NCBI GenBank assembly: GCA_036226585.1
Contig: CP108997.1
Coordinates: forward strand, 1,984,001 to 2,048,000
DNA length: 64,000 nucleotides
From: Streptomyces sp. NBC_00708
Lineage (GTDB): Bacteria > Actinomycetota > Actinomycetes > Streptomycetales > Streptomycetaceae
Reading direction: 5' to 3'
The position numbers and the translations under genes are program-made. The notes beneath the pieces are model-generated. The model saw nothing but the letters and a program-made list of their open reading frames with translations. It searched no databases and was not told where the DNA came from. Shown one piece after another: positions 53,406-60,025 of the stretch (its first letter is position 1; the number at the start of each line of letters is the position of its first letter).

Positions 53406-53503
53406 GTCCCGTTGACGATGGCCGGCCACCGACAGCACCCTCCTGGCTGAGCGGCGGTGGCACTGCATGCTGACCGTCCACGGCAAGCGTGCCGCCCACT
53501 CCC

Positions 53504-53920
53504 TCACCTACCGCGAGCAGCCGCTCCTTCCGGCATGTCTGCCAACGGCCTGGCCGTCACCAGGTAACCCGCGAAGCTGACGCCCGGCTGATCCTTCGCC
53601 CACCCGTCCGCCTCCTCGACCGGAACCAACACGGTTGTGCCCGGAACGGGATAGTTCACCTGCTCCGTGGCACCCGGAGGCACCCCGTAACGGCAGTGCA
53701 CCTCCACGACGGAGACGACCTCCACCGAGGCGGGCGCGCGCTCCTCGCCCACCCCGTGGTGCTCCTCGCAAAAGTCGATCTCACTCGCGCGATCCTCGCC
53801 GACGAGGTCGGCATAGTCCTCGGGATCAACCTCCACCAGCGTCCACGACACAACGTCCCCGGATGCGAAGGGCTCCCCACAGCACTGCATCTGCCAGTCA
53901 TCGACCCAAATAGTCAACAT
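53504..53920 (-). CDS. DUF6578-like hypothetical protein
   Basis: The product has 138 residues from ATG 53920; several upstream GTG codons are in frame. The N-terminus IWVDDWQMQCCGEPFASGDVVSWTL resembles DUF6578, in which a WQMxCCGxPF motif opens the domain. The middle EEHHG and VVEVHCRYG histidine/cysteine pairs could bind metal. Function is unknown. It is divergent from the membrane-anchored coiled-coil gene that follows. Confidence 0.62.
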   Translation of the reverse strand: MLTIWVDDWQMQCCGEPFASGDVVSWTLVEVDPEDYADLVGEDRASEIDFCEEHHGVGEERAPASVEVVSVVEVHCRYGVPPGATEQVNYPVPGTTVLVPVEEADGWAKDQPGVSFAGYLVTARPLADMPEGAAARGR

Positions 53921-53985
53921 CACAAGGCCATTGTTCACCGTCACGCGGGCCGGACGAAGGCGCGAGCACCACCTACACTGCCCCG

Positions 53986-54531
53986 ATGGACAGCGGATGG
54001 ACGGCGGTCTGGCCCGTTGCGGCGTTCTTCCTCGGTGGGCTTGCTACCCAGTTCACGGCACTGCTCAATCATCGACGACAACGGGCGGAGCGCGCCGAGG
54101 ACAGCGCCGCAGCGCTACGACAGCGGCGCGAGGAGTTCGAGCTGACGCATCTGGTCGAGGTGAACTCGCTGTTGCAGGCAGACGCGAAGGCGCTGGGTGC
54201 CTTCTCCGACGCCCGGATGGCCTGGACGCGAGAACGACGCGCAGGTGCAGGTCTTGAACCGGCCTATCCCGATGGAGAGTGGGACAGCCTGGAAGCAGCG
54301 AATGCGGAGCTGCAGTCCCAGGTCGGCTTCATTCTCGCCGACGAGGTCCGGCACGAAGTGGAGGCCGCACGACTCGCAGTACTCGGAACAGCGCGTACCG
54401 TGCGGGCAGGCAGTGACGATCCGGAGTTCGAAAGCCTCGCGGTGACGCTGCAGACGGCACATTCCACGCTGTCGGCGCGCGTGCGTGAGATCTACGCGGG
54501 CCGGCATGTCGGTGGCAGAGCATCGCGCTGA
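53986..54531 (+). CDS. Membrane-anchored coiled-coil protein, hypothetical
   Basis: The product has 181 residues. One N-terminal membrane helix (VWPVAAFFLGGLATQFTALL, about 8-27) is followed by a basic stretch and a long charged helix (RRQRAERAEDSAAALRQRREEFEL, about 30-53). More helical sequence continues to about 172. The topology suggests a membrane-attached cytoplasmic coiled coil. Codon choice is distinctly less GC-biased than in core genes, consistent with recent acquisition. Confidence 0.65.
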   Translation: MDSGWTAVWPVAAFFLGGLATQFTALLNHRRQRAERAEDSAAALRQRREEFELTHLVEVNSLLQADAKALGAFSDARMAWTRERRAGAGLEPAYPDGEWDSLEAANAELQSQVGFILADEVRHEVEAARLAVLGTARTVRAGSDDPEFESLAVTLQTAHSTLSARVREIYAGRHVGGRASR

Positions 54532-54613
54532 GGCTTTTCCGGGTATGCGGAAAACGCCCGCTTCCGTCGGCCGAAGCCAGGGCAGGGGCATTGCATTTCA
54601 GGTGCGGCGTCGG

Positions 54614-54991
54614 TCAGACATGACCGCAGCAGTCGTCGGGCCCTCCAGCGCTCGAAGGTGATGAAGGGCCTGGACACCTCAGGCCGGCCTTGTCGTTGAG
54701 GTCCGGAAGGCGGGTGTCGATGGTGAACCTGCTGAGCGTCAGCTTGATCAGCTCGGCCCGGTCCTTCACCGTCTTGATCGAGCCGCACTGGTCCGTGCCT
54801 CGGGACACGGTCTGCTCTTCCTTGCCGGGCTTCGAGATGCGCGGGTCGATCTTGTTGAGGGCTTCAAGGTGGGCGTAGCGGGCGGTCGCACTGGGCTCGG
54901 GCGGAAGGCCGGCGGCATTGCGGCCGGCCTGGCCGATGGTCCTGCCGGGCGCGGCGGCGGGCTTGTCGTCGCCACCGCCACAGATCGGCAA
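54614..54991 (-). pseudogene. Remnant of a secreted Streptomyces lipoprotein-type gene
   Basis: The internal segment ARYAHLEALNKIDPRIS, VSRGTDQCGSIK and RAELIKLTLSRF follows the pattern of a common secreted DUF732-like protein (…ALDAIDPDI…, …VSRGRDQCSTI…, …LTLQRFT…). The expected ending with a second conserved cysteine is replaced by unrelated residues after SRFT. The start lacks a signal peptide: the frame begins at TTG with LPICGGGDD, perhaps the tail of a lost lipobox. Both ends therefore look damaged. Confidence 0.5.
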
Positions 54992-55004
54992 GGCTGCCAG
55001 AGAG

Positions 55005-55853
55005 TCAGCCCAGTGCGTCGATGGCCTTCACGATCAGGGCGCGCGCCTCCGCGCCGTACACCGCGGTGCGGCGCATCTGCTCGAACGCCCGCAGGTACAA
55101 ACCGATCTCGGTGGGCTGGGTGATGCGCACCTGCGCGGACACCAACTCGACGGACACCAGCGCGTCGTCGTAGACGTGGAACGTCTCGCGCGGCCACTGC
55201 CCCCGAGACGCCGTGGACGGGATGATGCCGAGCGACACGGCAGGCAAGGCACCGGCCGTGAGCAGGTAGCCGAGCTGGGCAGCCATCGCGTCAGCGCTGC
55301 CGATGCGGTACCGCAGCACGGCCTCTTCGACGAGGAGCACGAAGCGCCGGCCCCTCTCGTGGATGATCCGGGACCGTTCGACGCGGGCCCGCGCGGCGTC
55401 CGCGCTGTCGTCCACGGCGAGTTCCCGGAACCGGGCGCTCATGCTGAGTACGGCGGCGGCGTAGCCCTCTGTCTGGAGCAGGCCGGGGACGAGGGACGAG
55501 GAGTAGACCCGGAACAGCTCTGTCTGCTTGAAAAACGAGACGGCGCTGTCCTGAAGCTGCTTCAGGCCGGTGCGGGTCCGGTGCCGCCACTCGCTGTACA
55601 TCGACTCGGCGTGCAGCGACTGGGCGATGAGGTCTCCAGCCTCGCTCTCAGCGCCGACGGCCCGGCACCACAGGCGGATGTCGGTGGCGGTCGGGCCGGT
55701 GCGCCCGTTCTCGATCCGCGAGGTCTTCGAGTGGTGCCACCCGCATCTGCCGGCCAGCTGTACGACGGTGAGCCCGGCCCCCTTCCGCAGCTCGCGCAGC
55801 CGCCGGGCGACAACTTCGCGTGCGGACTGTGCGGAAGAGGAGGGGAGCGTCAT
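55005..55853 (-). CDS. XRE-type HTH regulator with DUF5753
   Basis: The product has 282 residues from ATG 55853 (GAGGAGGGGAGC just upstream). The N-terminal Cro/C1 HTH is LRELRKGAGLTVVQLAGRCGWHHSKTSRIENGRT (about 20-53). The rest (about 95-278) is DUF5753 with SLVPGLLQTEGYAAAVL, a WHxW-less ERSRIIHER stretch and LLTAGALPAVSLGIIP. DUF5753 regulators pair with small partners in Streptomyces (WhiJ-like systems). Here the partner is the DUF6879 gene 12 bases upstream in the same operon. Confidence 0.88.
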   Translation of the reverse strand: MTLPSSSAQSAREVVARRLRELRKGAGLTVVQLAGRCGWHHSKTSRIENGRTGPTATDIRLWCRAVGAESEAGDLIAQSLHAESMYSEWRHRTRTGLKQLQDSAVSFFKQTELFRVYSSSLVPGLLQTEGYAAAVLSMSARFRELAVDDSADAARARVERSRIIHERGRRFVLLVEEAVLRYRIGSADAMAAQLGYLLTAGALPAVSLGIIPSTASRGQWPRETFHVYDDALVSVELVSAQVRITQPTEIGLYLRAFEQMRRTAVYGAEARALIVKAIDALG

Positions 55854-55864
55854 GTCCGTCCTGG

Positions 55865-56395
55865 TCAGTGGATGTCGTACTGGTCGTGCGGGGTGGCGCG
55901 GTCCCACACCGCTTCGAAAGCATCGGCGCACAGCTTCACTGCGGCAGGGTCCTTGGTGACCTCGGGCCCCTGCGACGAGCCATCACCGGCAAAGTGGTTC
56001 CACTGGACCAGCTGCCCGTCGAACAACCAGAAGTCGTTGCCGGGCAGTGCAAGTTCGGAGGCTCGCCGCCGCGGAAACCACCGCACCTGCTCGCCCGCGG
56101 CCACGTTCGTGAAGGTGTTGTCGTACAAGTATCGGGTGTACTCGCTGACGGGCTCGGACACGACGCGGGCCCGCCGGATCGTGACGCCGCGACCGGCGGC
56201 CTCGGTCACAACGTCCAGCCACGGTCGCCACCACGACGCCCGGTCGGCGCGGTCGTGCCGGAGGCCGGCCCGCCAGTCCGCGAACGGGCCGCGCTCGTAG
56301 TCCACGGCGTAGACATCCCGCATCTCGAGGTGGACTGCCGACCGAGTGCACCTGTCAAGCAGATCAAGGAAGCTGGGCGGCACGTTCGACGGCAT
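55865..56395 (-). CDS. DUF6879 family protein
   Basis: The product has 176 residues. The core PFADWRAGLRHDRADRASWWRPWLDVVTEAAGRGVTIRRARVVSEPVSEYTRYLYDNT and the later ALPGNDFWLFDGQLVQWNHFAGDG are the standard DUF6879 features. The family almost always sits beside XRE/DUF5753 regulators, as here, and is thought to act as its effector or antagonist, though biochemistry is lacking. Its start overlaps the end of the small upstream gene by 32 bases. Confidence 0.85.
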   Translation of the reverse strand: MPSNVPPSFLDLLDRCTRSAVHLEMRDVYAVDYERGPFADWRAGLRHDRADRASWWRPWLDVVTEAAGRGVTIRRARVVSEPVSEYTRYLYDNTFTNVAAGEQVRWFPRRRASELALPGNDFWLFDGQLVQWNHFAGDGSSQGPEVTKDPAAVKLCADAFEAVWDRATPHDQYDIH

Positions 56396-56627
56396 CGCAT
56401 GCCTCCCTGATCATGTCCACCATCCTGGCGGGGATACGGACCACAGCCTCACTCTCGGGGATTCCCACAGCGTGACCGGGCAGTTCGAGCGCGGCGCACT
56501 CTGCCTCAAGTTCCGGGCTCGGCTTCCATCCCTGGAGCACAAGCTCGCCCTTGTCCTGGTCGACCCACACAGTCGGGCTCTCGTGGTCCCCGGTCTCGGG
56601 GTCGATCCCGATGAACAGTAACGACAT
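56364..56627 (-). CDS. Small hypothetical protein upstream of DUF6879
   Basis: The product has 87 residues from ATG 56627 with GGAG 6 bases upstream; an ATG four codons earlier is possible. Sequence: a beta-strand start MSLLFIGIDPETGDHESP, VWVDQDKGELVLQGWKP and a helical tail with MVDMIREACDAVERA. Such proteins precede the XRE/DUF6879 pair in many Streptomyces genomes. It overlaps the next gene, so the three form one operon. Confidence 0.68.
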   Translation of the reverse strand: MSLLFIGIDPETGDHESPTVWVDQDKGELVLQGWKPSPELEAECAALELPGHAVGIPESEAVVRIPARMVDMIREACDAVERAAQLP

Positions 56628-56819
56628 GCCGATCTCCATCCACGCGGCGTGCAGTTCTGTGCACCACCGTCCTGCCCACGACGGCCCCGGTCAAGAGCGC
56701 GAAGCGGACATCCACCCATGAGTGGGCCACGTGCGCACAGATCTGCACACAGCTGGAGCGCGCGCACATTCCACTCCTACGGTCATCCCCATCCACCGGC
56801 CGCGAACGGGGAGACGTCC

Positions 56820-57017
56820 GTGACAACTGCGCTACCTCTACCGGACCCCGCCACGCTGTCGGACGCGCAGCAGCGCGGAGCGAACTGCGTCTGGTGCGCA
56901 GCTCCGCTGGCCAACACCGAAGCCCATGACCTTGGCGCGCGACCGCTCCCCGAGTTTGGCCCCACGGTCCGCTGGTACCCCCGCTGCTGCCCCACCTGCC
57001 GAAGGGAACGGGCATGA
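56820..57017 (+). CDS. Small cysteine-rich protein (zinc-finger-like)
   Basis: The product has 65 residues; the GTG at 56820 follows GGGGAG. A CVWC pair near residue 23 and a CCPTC group near 60 could bind one zinc. It is divergent from the XRE/DUF6879 operon and starts a mini-operon of three tiny overlapping genes. Confidence 0.62.
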   Translation: MTTALPLPDPATLSDAQQRGANCVWCAAPLANTEAHDLGARPLPEFGPTVRWYPRCCPTCRRERA

Positions 57018-57166
57018 CGGCACAGACGAAACCCAAAGAGACGGCCGGAGACGCGGCGTACCTCGTGTGGATCGGGCACACCGTGGTCTGCGCGACCTGC
57101 CGCGCCGGTGCTCCCTGCGTGACGGCCATACGTCTCGGTCGGGCCTGGCGGAAGGTACGCGGATGA
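57014..57166 (+). CDS. Small cysteine-containing protein
   Basis: The product has 50 residues. The ATG overlaps the previous stop by 4 bases. It contains VVCATCRAGAPC (about 25-36), a CxxC-x5-C cluster, then a basic C-terminus. The overlap on both sides with similar mini-genes supports expression. Confidence 0.55.
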   Translation: MTAQTKPKETAGDAAYLVWIGHTVVCATCRAGAPCVTAIRLGRAWRKVRG

Positions 57167-57315
57167 GGTGCGCAAACCGCGGCCGCCCCCTCACCGCGGA
57201 GACTGCGGCGCGGTACCCGATCGAGGGAGGCAGCGGAACCGGCCGCATCGCCATCTTGTGCAAGTCCCCGTGTCGCCGCTCGCCCACGCACCCTCCGTCG
57301 TACCCGCCCCGCTGA
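57163..57315 (+). CDS. Small basic protein, third gene of the mini-operon
   Basis: The product has 50 residues. The ATG overlaps the previous stop by 4 bases (ATGA). It has cysteines at about 3, 33 and 37 and a Pro/Arg-rich end. A 15-bp hairpin begins 4 bases after the stop, closing the transcription unit. No homology is recognised. Confidence 0.45.
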   Translation: MRCANRGRPLTAETAARYPIEGGSGTGRIAILCKSPCRRSPTHPPSYPPR

Positions 57316-57318
57316 ACT

Positions 57319-57362
57319 CCTGCCCGCCACCCGACCGCGGCGGCGGCCGGGTGGCGGGCAGG
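57319..57362 (+). terminator. Strong hairpin after the mini-operon
   Basis: Perfect 15-bp stem (57319-57333 with 57348-57362), 14-base loop. From here to the att copy at 57582 I see no gene; TGGCA and TGCCA form a small inverted pair near 57492-57506. Confidence 0.7.
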
Positions 57363-57581
57363 GCTGCGCCCGGACCAGGTCTGCGAGCGGCACGCCGATG
57401 ACGTCGGCAACGAGCAGCAGGAGATCGAGGAGCGGAGGGGGTCGGCCGGCGCCCCGGTCGAGTGAGCGAGAGCGCGGTTTCCGTGGGGATGTGGCATCCA
57501 TGTGCCATCGATCATGGAAGCGGCCCCCTGATCCTTGCGGACCGGAGGGCCGATACAGACTTTCACCTGCGACTACCTGCT

Positions 57582-57624
57582 GTGGGCGCGGACGGTTTCG
57601 AACCGCCGACATCTGCTTTGTAAG
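57582..57624. repeat. att copy: duplicated 3' half of tRNA-Val
   Basis: These 43 bases are identical to 58892-58934 and cover the tRNA from the discriminator region through the T arm to the anticodon loop. The neighbouring sequence on either side differs, so this is a truncated copy and not a second tRNA gene. Confidence 0.85.
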
Positions 57625-57708
57625 TTCGACCCGACGTCCTCAGAAGGCGGCTGCCGCGAGGCTTGGGCTGACACCTACGGCCGCTCGGAGTCGTTGGCAT
57701 CCTGTGCT

Positions 57709-57731
57709 GTTGATGTCAGCCGTGGATGTCA
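57709..57731. repeat. Arm-like repeat, left copy
   Basis: GTTGATGTCAG-N2-GTGGATGTCA contains two GATGTCA units (57712-57718 and 57725-57731) with starts 13 bases apart. The same unit occurs at the other end of the element. Confidence 0.55.
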
Positions 57732-57862
57732 GGTGCCGCCCTATTCGGCTCCGGGCGACGGTAGACAGCCGGATCGGTTCCGGGTGCCGGAGCCCGCGAG
57801 AGATCCAGATAGCACGGGTAGGCGGGGTCGCCTACTTCCATGACCACGAACTGATCGACGTC

Positions 57863-58066
57863 GTGCTTGGCGAAGCGATGGAGGTACTGCAAGAAGAGTT
57901 CCAGTTCCAGCTCGCCACCGAGATCCCCGCCGCGATCCTCGCCCGTACCCTCGGCATCCACACCGACGTCGCCGTCGCCTGGCAACGGTTCTCCGCCGGC
58001 GACTGGGCCAGCTACGCAGCCGAAGTGAGCTTGCGGAACACCACCACCAAGGAGTCCTCACCATGA
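57863..58066 (+). pseudogene. C-terminal remnant of a Streptomyces integrase-like protein
   Basis: The last 47 codons (LATEIPAAILARTLGI, DVAVAWQRFSAGDWASYA) match by eye the C-terminus of a large family of Streptomyces site-specific integrases, where LATELPA-LLARMLGIHI-VAVAWQRASAGDW-YAAEVSRR is standard. The preceding residues (YFHDHELIDVVLGEAMEVLQ) do not fit that family. The catalytic region is absent. A GTG at 57863 could allow a 67-residue peptide, and the stop overlaps the HAD start by 4 bases. Confidence 0.55.
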
Positions 58067-58698
58067 CCGCTCGCCCCTACGACGCTGTGCTCTGTGACAT
58101 CGACGGCGTGGTCCGGCACTGGCCCACCGCCGATGGCATAGAACGCAGCCACGGGCTTCCCGCAGGTGCACTCGCGAAGGCGGCCTTCGCCCCGTCACGC
58201 CTTCACCCCGCGATCACCGGAAAGACCACCGACGAGCAGTGGCGCTCGACGGTGGCTGCGGACCTCACTGAAATCTGCGGATCGAGCGCCCGCGCCCACG
58301 CTGCGGTCACCGACTGGTCCAACCTGGTGCCCCGCGTCGATCACGAGGTCGTGTCCCTCCTCGCCCAGGCTCGCACCATCGCAACCGTCGCCCTGGTCTC
58401 CAACGCGACCACCCGACTGGAGTGGGATCTTGCCCGGCAAGGGCTCGACGACCTCGCCGACATCGTGGTGAACACATCCCGCGTCGGCGTCATGAAGCCG
58501 GATCCCCGCGTCTACCTCCTGGCCGCAGAACGCGTCGGCGCCCCGCTCCACCGCTGTCTCTTCATCGACGACACTGCCGCCAACGTCATCGCAGCCAGCG
58601 AAGTGGGCATGACCGCCCTGCACTACCGGCAGATCGAAGATCTCCGCACAGCCCTGGCGCCCCTCCTCAACACAGCACCAGACGCACAGCAGACGTGA
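58063..58698 (+). CDS. HAD-superfamily hydrolase (element cargo)
   Basis: The product has 211 residues; the ATG overlaps the upstream remnant by 4 bases. Motif I DIDGVVRHW (about 9-17) keeps both aspartates; SNAT is motif II, KPDPRVYLLAA (about 145) motif III, and FIDDTAANV (about 167) motif IV. It belongs to the phosphatase group near haloacid dehalogenases and epoxide-hydrolase N-terminal phosphatases. It is the only intact gene inside the tRNA-Val element. Codon use is less GC-biased than core genes. Confidence 0.82.
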   Translation: MTARPYDAVLCDIDGVVRHWPTADGIERSHGLPAGALAKAAFAPSRLHPAITGKTTDEQWRSTVAADLTEICGSSARAHAAVTDWSNLVPRVDHEVVSLLAQARTIATVALVSNATTRLEWDLARQGLDDLADIVVNTSRVGVMKPDPRVYLLAAERVGAPLHRCLFIDDTAANVIAASEVGMTALHYRQIEDLRTALAPLLNTAPDAQQT

Positions 58699-58741
58699 CC
58701 CGCAGGTGCATTCGGAAAGTTCCAAGACCCGACGTCACCAT

Positions 58742-58821
58742 TACACGTCGTTCAGGACACGCGCGAGGCGGTGAGTCACATCGACCGGATGCTGGAGCGG
58801 CAGCGTCCCGACCGTGGGTGA
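58742..58821 (+). pseudogene. 3' tail of a tyrosine recombinase gene
   Basis: Bases 58747-58821 encode VVQDTREAVSHIDRMLERQRP and three more residues, then stop. Actinobacterial integrases end with a YTHVVQ(D/E)-x-REAV-HMD-LL pattern after the catalytic tyrosine. Here TACACG is followed directly by TCGTTCAG, as if the four bases CACG were deleted between the tyrosine and the valine, destroying the frame. The rest of the gene upstream is gone. Confidence 0.5.
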
Positions 58822-58829
58822 TCGTGCCC

Positions 58830-58852
58830 GTTGATGTCAGAAGTGGATGTCA
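58830..58852. repeat. Arm-like repeat, right copy
   Basis: Same arrangement as at 57709-57731: GATGTCA at 58833-58839 and 58846-58852, identical spacing and orientation. It lies 39 bases from the att core. Confidence 0.55.
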
Positions 58853-58885
58853 AAGACCCCCAGCCATGATCGGCTGGGGGTCTTT
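58852..58885 (-). terminator. Terminator of tRNA-Val
   Basis: Perfect 14-bp stem (58852-58865 with 58872-58885), 6-base loop, beginning 4 bases after the tRNA CCA end on the minus strand. It lies inside the element, so the element supplies the tRNA terminator. Confidence 0.75.
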
Positions 58886-58889
58886 GTGC

Positions 58890-58964
58890 TGGTGGGCGCG
58901 GACGGTTTCGAACCGCCGACATCTGCTTTGTAAGAGCAGCGCTCTACCCCTGAGCTACGCACCC
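58890..58964 (-). tRNA. tRNA-Val (anticodon TAC)
   Basis: On the minus strand the 75-base gene folds fully. Acceptor GGGTGCG/CGCGCCC with one G-U, D stem GCTC/GAGC, anticodon stem CTGCT/AGCAG with loop CTTACAA giving anticodon TAC, and T stem GGCGG/CCGTC with TTCGAAA loop. The discriminator is A and CCA is encoded (58892-58890). It reads GTA valine codons, rare in this GC-rich genome. Confidence 0.95.
58892..58934. repeat. att copy within the intact tRNA-Val
   Basis: Partner of the 43-bp direct repeat at 57582-57624. The integration core covers the anticodon loop to the 3' end, so insertion leaves the tRNA functional. Confidence 0.85.
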
Positions 58965-59149
58965 GTGGATGAAGGAACAGGTTACATGGCCCGTGGGGTG
59001 TGTCGACAATCGGTTGTTGCGGGGCGGACCGAGGGCGTACGGGGGCTAGCCCCACCCCCGAGACGGTAGCCGTCCGGATCGTCCTGGTGGCGGGGAGTTG
59101 CCTACCGTGGGGGCACATCGCAGCACCGGCCCAGGGGGACCTGATCACC

Positions 59150-59917
59150 ATGACCATCCGTAATCGCAGCGCTCTCGTGGCCGTCGGGGGCACCGTTCTG
59201 CTCGTCGCGGCGCTCACCGGGTGCGGGAGCACCGACGCGGAGGACGCGCCCGCCGAGCACAAGTCGTTCGCGTACAGCGGGAAGGCGCTGACCATCGACG
59301 CGGAGAACTCCGTCGTCGATGTCGTCCCCGCCGATGTGGACGACATCGAGGTGACCCGGAGGGTCGACGGGTGGGTCGTGCTCGGGAGCGGGCCGGACCC
59401 CGTGTGGAAGCTGGAGGGGGACACGCTCACGCTCCGGGTGAAGTGCTCGGCGATGATCAGCGACTGCGAGGCGCGCCACGAGGTGAAGGTGCCGCGCGGG
59501 CTCGCGCTGACCGTGGACGCGGACAACGGGAAGATCACCGCGTCCAAGTTCAGTACGCCGCTCAAGCTCTACTCCGACAACGGCGGGGTCGTCGTCCGGG
59601 ATGTCAGCGGCCCCCTGGAGCTCAAGAGCGACAACGGGTCCGTCCGGGGCGAGCGGGTCTCCGCGCGGTCCGTGGTGGCGCGGTCGGACAACGGGTCCGT
59701 GGAGCTCGATCTCGACCGCGTCCCGGATCTCGTGGACACCGTCAGCGACAACGGGCGCATCTCCATCGACCTGCCCGCCGGGACCACCTCGTACGCCGTC
59801 TCCGCGTCGGCCGACAACGGGCATGTCGACGTGAAGGTGCCGCGCAGCGACGACAGCCGGCACGTGGTGAAGGCCCACAGCGACAACGGCGGGGTCGCCG
59901 TCCGGCGCGCGAGCTGA
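59150..59917 (+). CDS. DUF4097 family lipoprotein
   Basis: The product has 255 residues from ATG 59150, GGGGGA upstream. The lipobox is ALTGC (Cys25). The mature part is a beta-repeat domain with six to eight copies of an (S/A)DNGxVxV unit of roughly 20 residues (from about 120 to the end), the DUF4097 right-handed beta-helix/adhesin-like pattern. It would sit on the outer membrane face. The function of the family is unknown. Confidence 0.85.
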   Translation: MTIRNRSALVAVGGTVLLVAALTGCGSTDAEDAPAEHKSFAYSGKALTIDAENSVVDVVPADVDDIEVTRRVDGWVVLGSGPDPVWKLEGDTLTLRVKCSAMISDCEARHEVKVPRGLALTVDADNGKITASKFSTPLKLYSDNGGVVVRDVSGPLELKSDNGSVRGERVSARSVVARSDNGSVELDLDRVPDLVDTVSDNGRISIDLPAGTTSYAVSASADNGHVDVKVPRSDDSRHVVKAHSDNGGVAVRRAS

Positions 59918-60025
59918 GAAAAGGAACGCGGTCTGCGCGTCCGGCGTGAACTAACCGGCCCGTGTGTTCGTCCTTACCTGGTGGGAGAATGTATCCGGCA
60001 GGGCGAATCGGCACGGGAGAGGCAT

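Larger units (their letters stand above)
57582..58934. mobile_element. Relic integrative element at tRNA-Val
   Basis: The ends are 43-bp perfect direct repeats of the tRNA-Val 3' half (57582-57624 and 58892-58934). Just inside each end is a 23-base arm-like repeat (57709-57731 and 58830-58852; 21 of 23 identical). The interior holds two integrase-like remnants and one HAD phosphatase gene. The order tRNA, arm repeat and recombinase tail is the normal layout of a tyrosine-recombinase element. Only 1.3 kb is left, so most of the element has been deleted. Confidence 0.65.

Noticed and set aside
55005..56627. A classic toxin-antitoxin pair
   Set aside because: XRE/DUF5753 with DUF6879 is a regulatory pairing in Streptomyces; neither protein has a recognisable toxin fold.
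57582..57624. A second tRNA gene
   Set aside because: Only the anticodon-loop to 3' half is present. The D arm and 5' acceptor strand are absent, so it is an att duplication.
58063..58698. The HAD gene as an anti-phage cargo gene
   Set aside because: The sequence shows only a generic HAD phosphatase; nothing links it to defence except location in a relic element.
59500..59900. Repeated GACAACGG units considered as a DNA repeat array
   Set aside because: They encode the DNG units of a DUF4097 beta-repeat domain, spaced by codons and variable between units.
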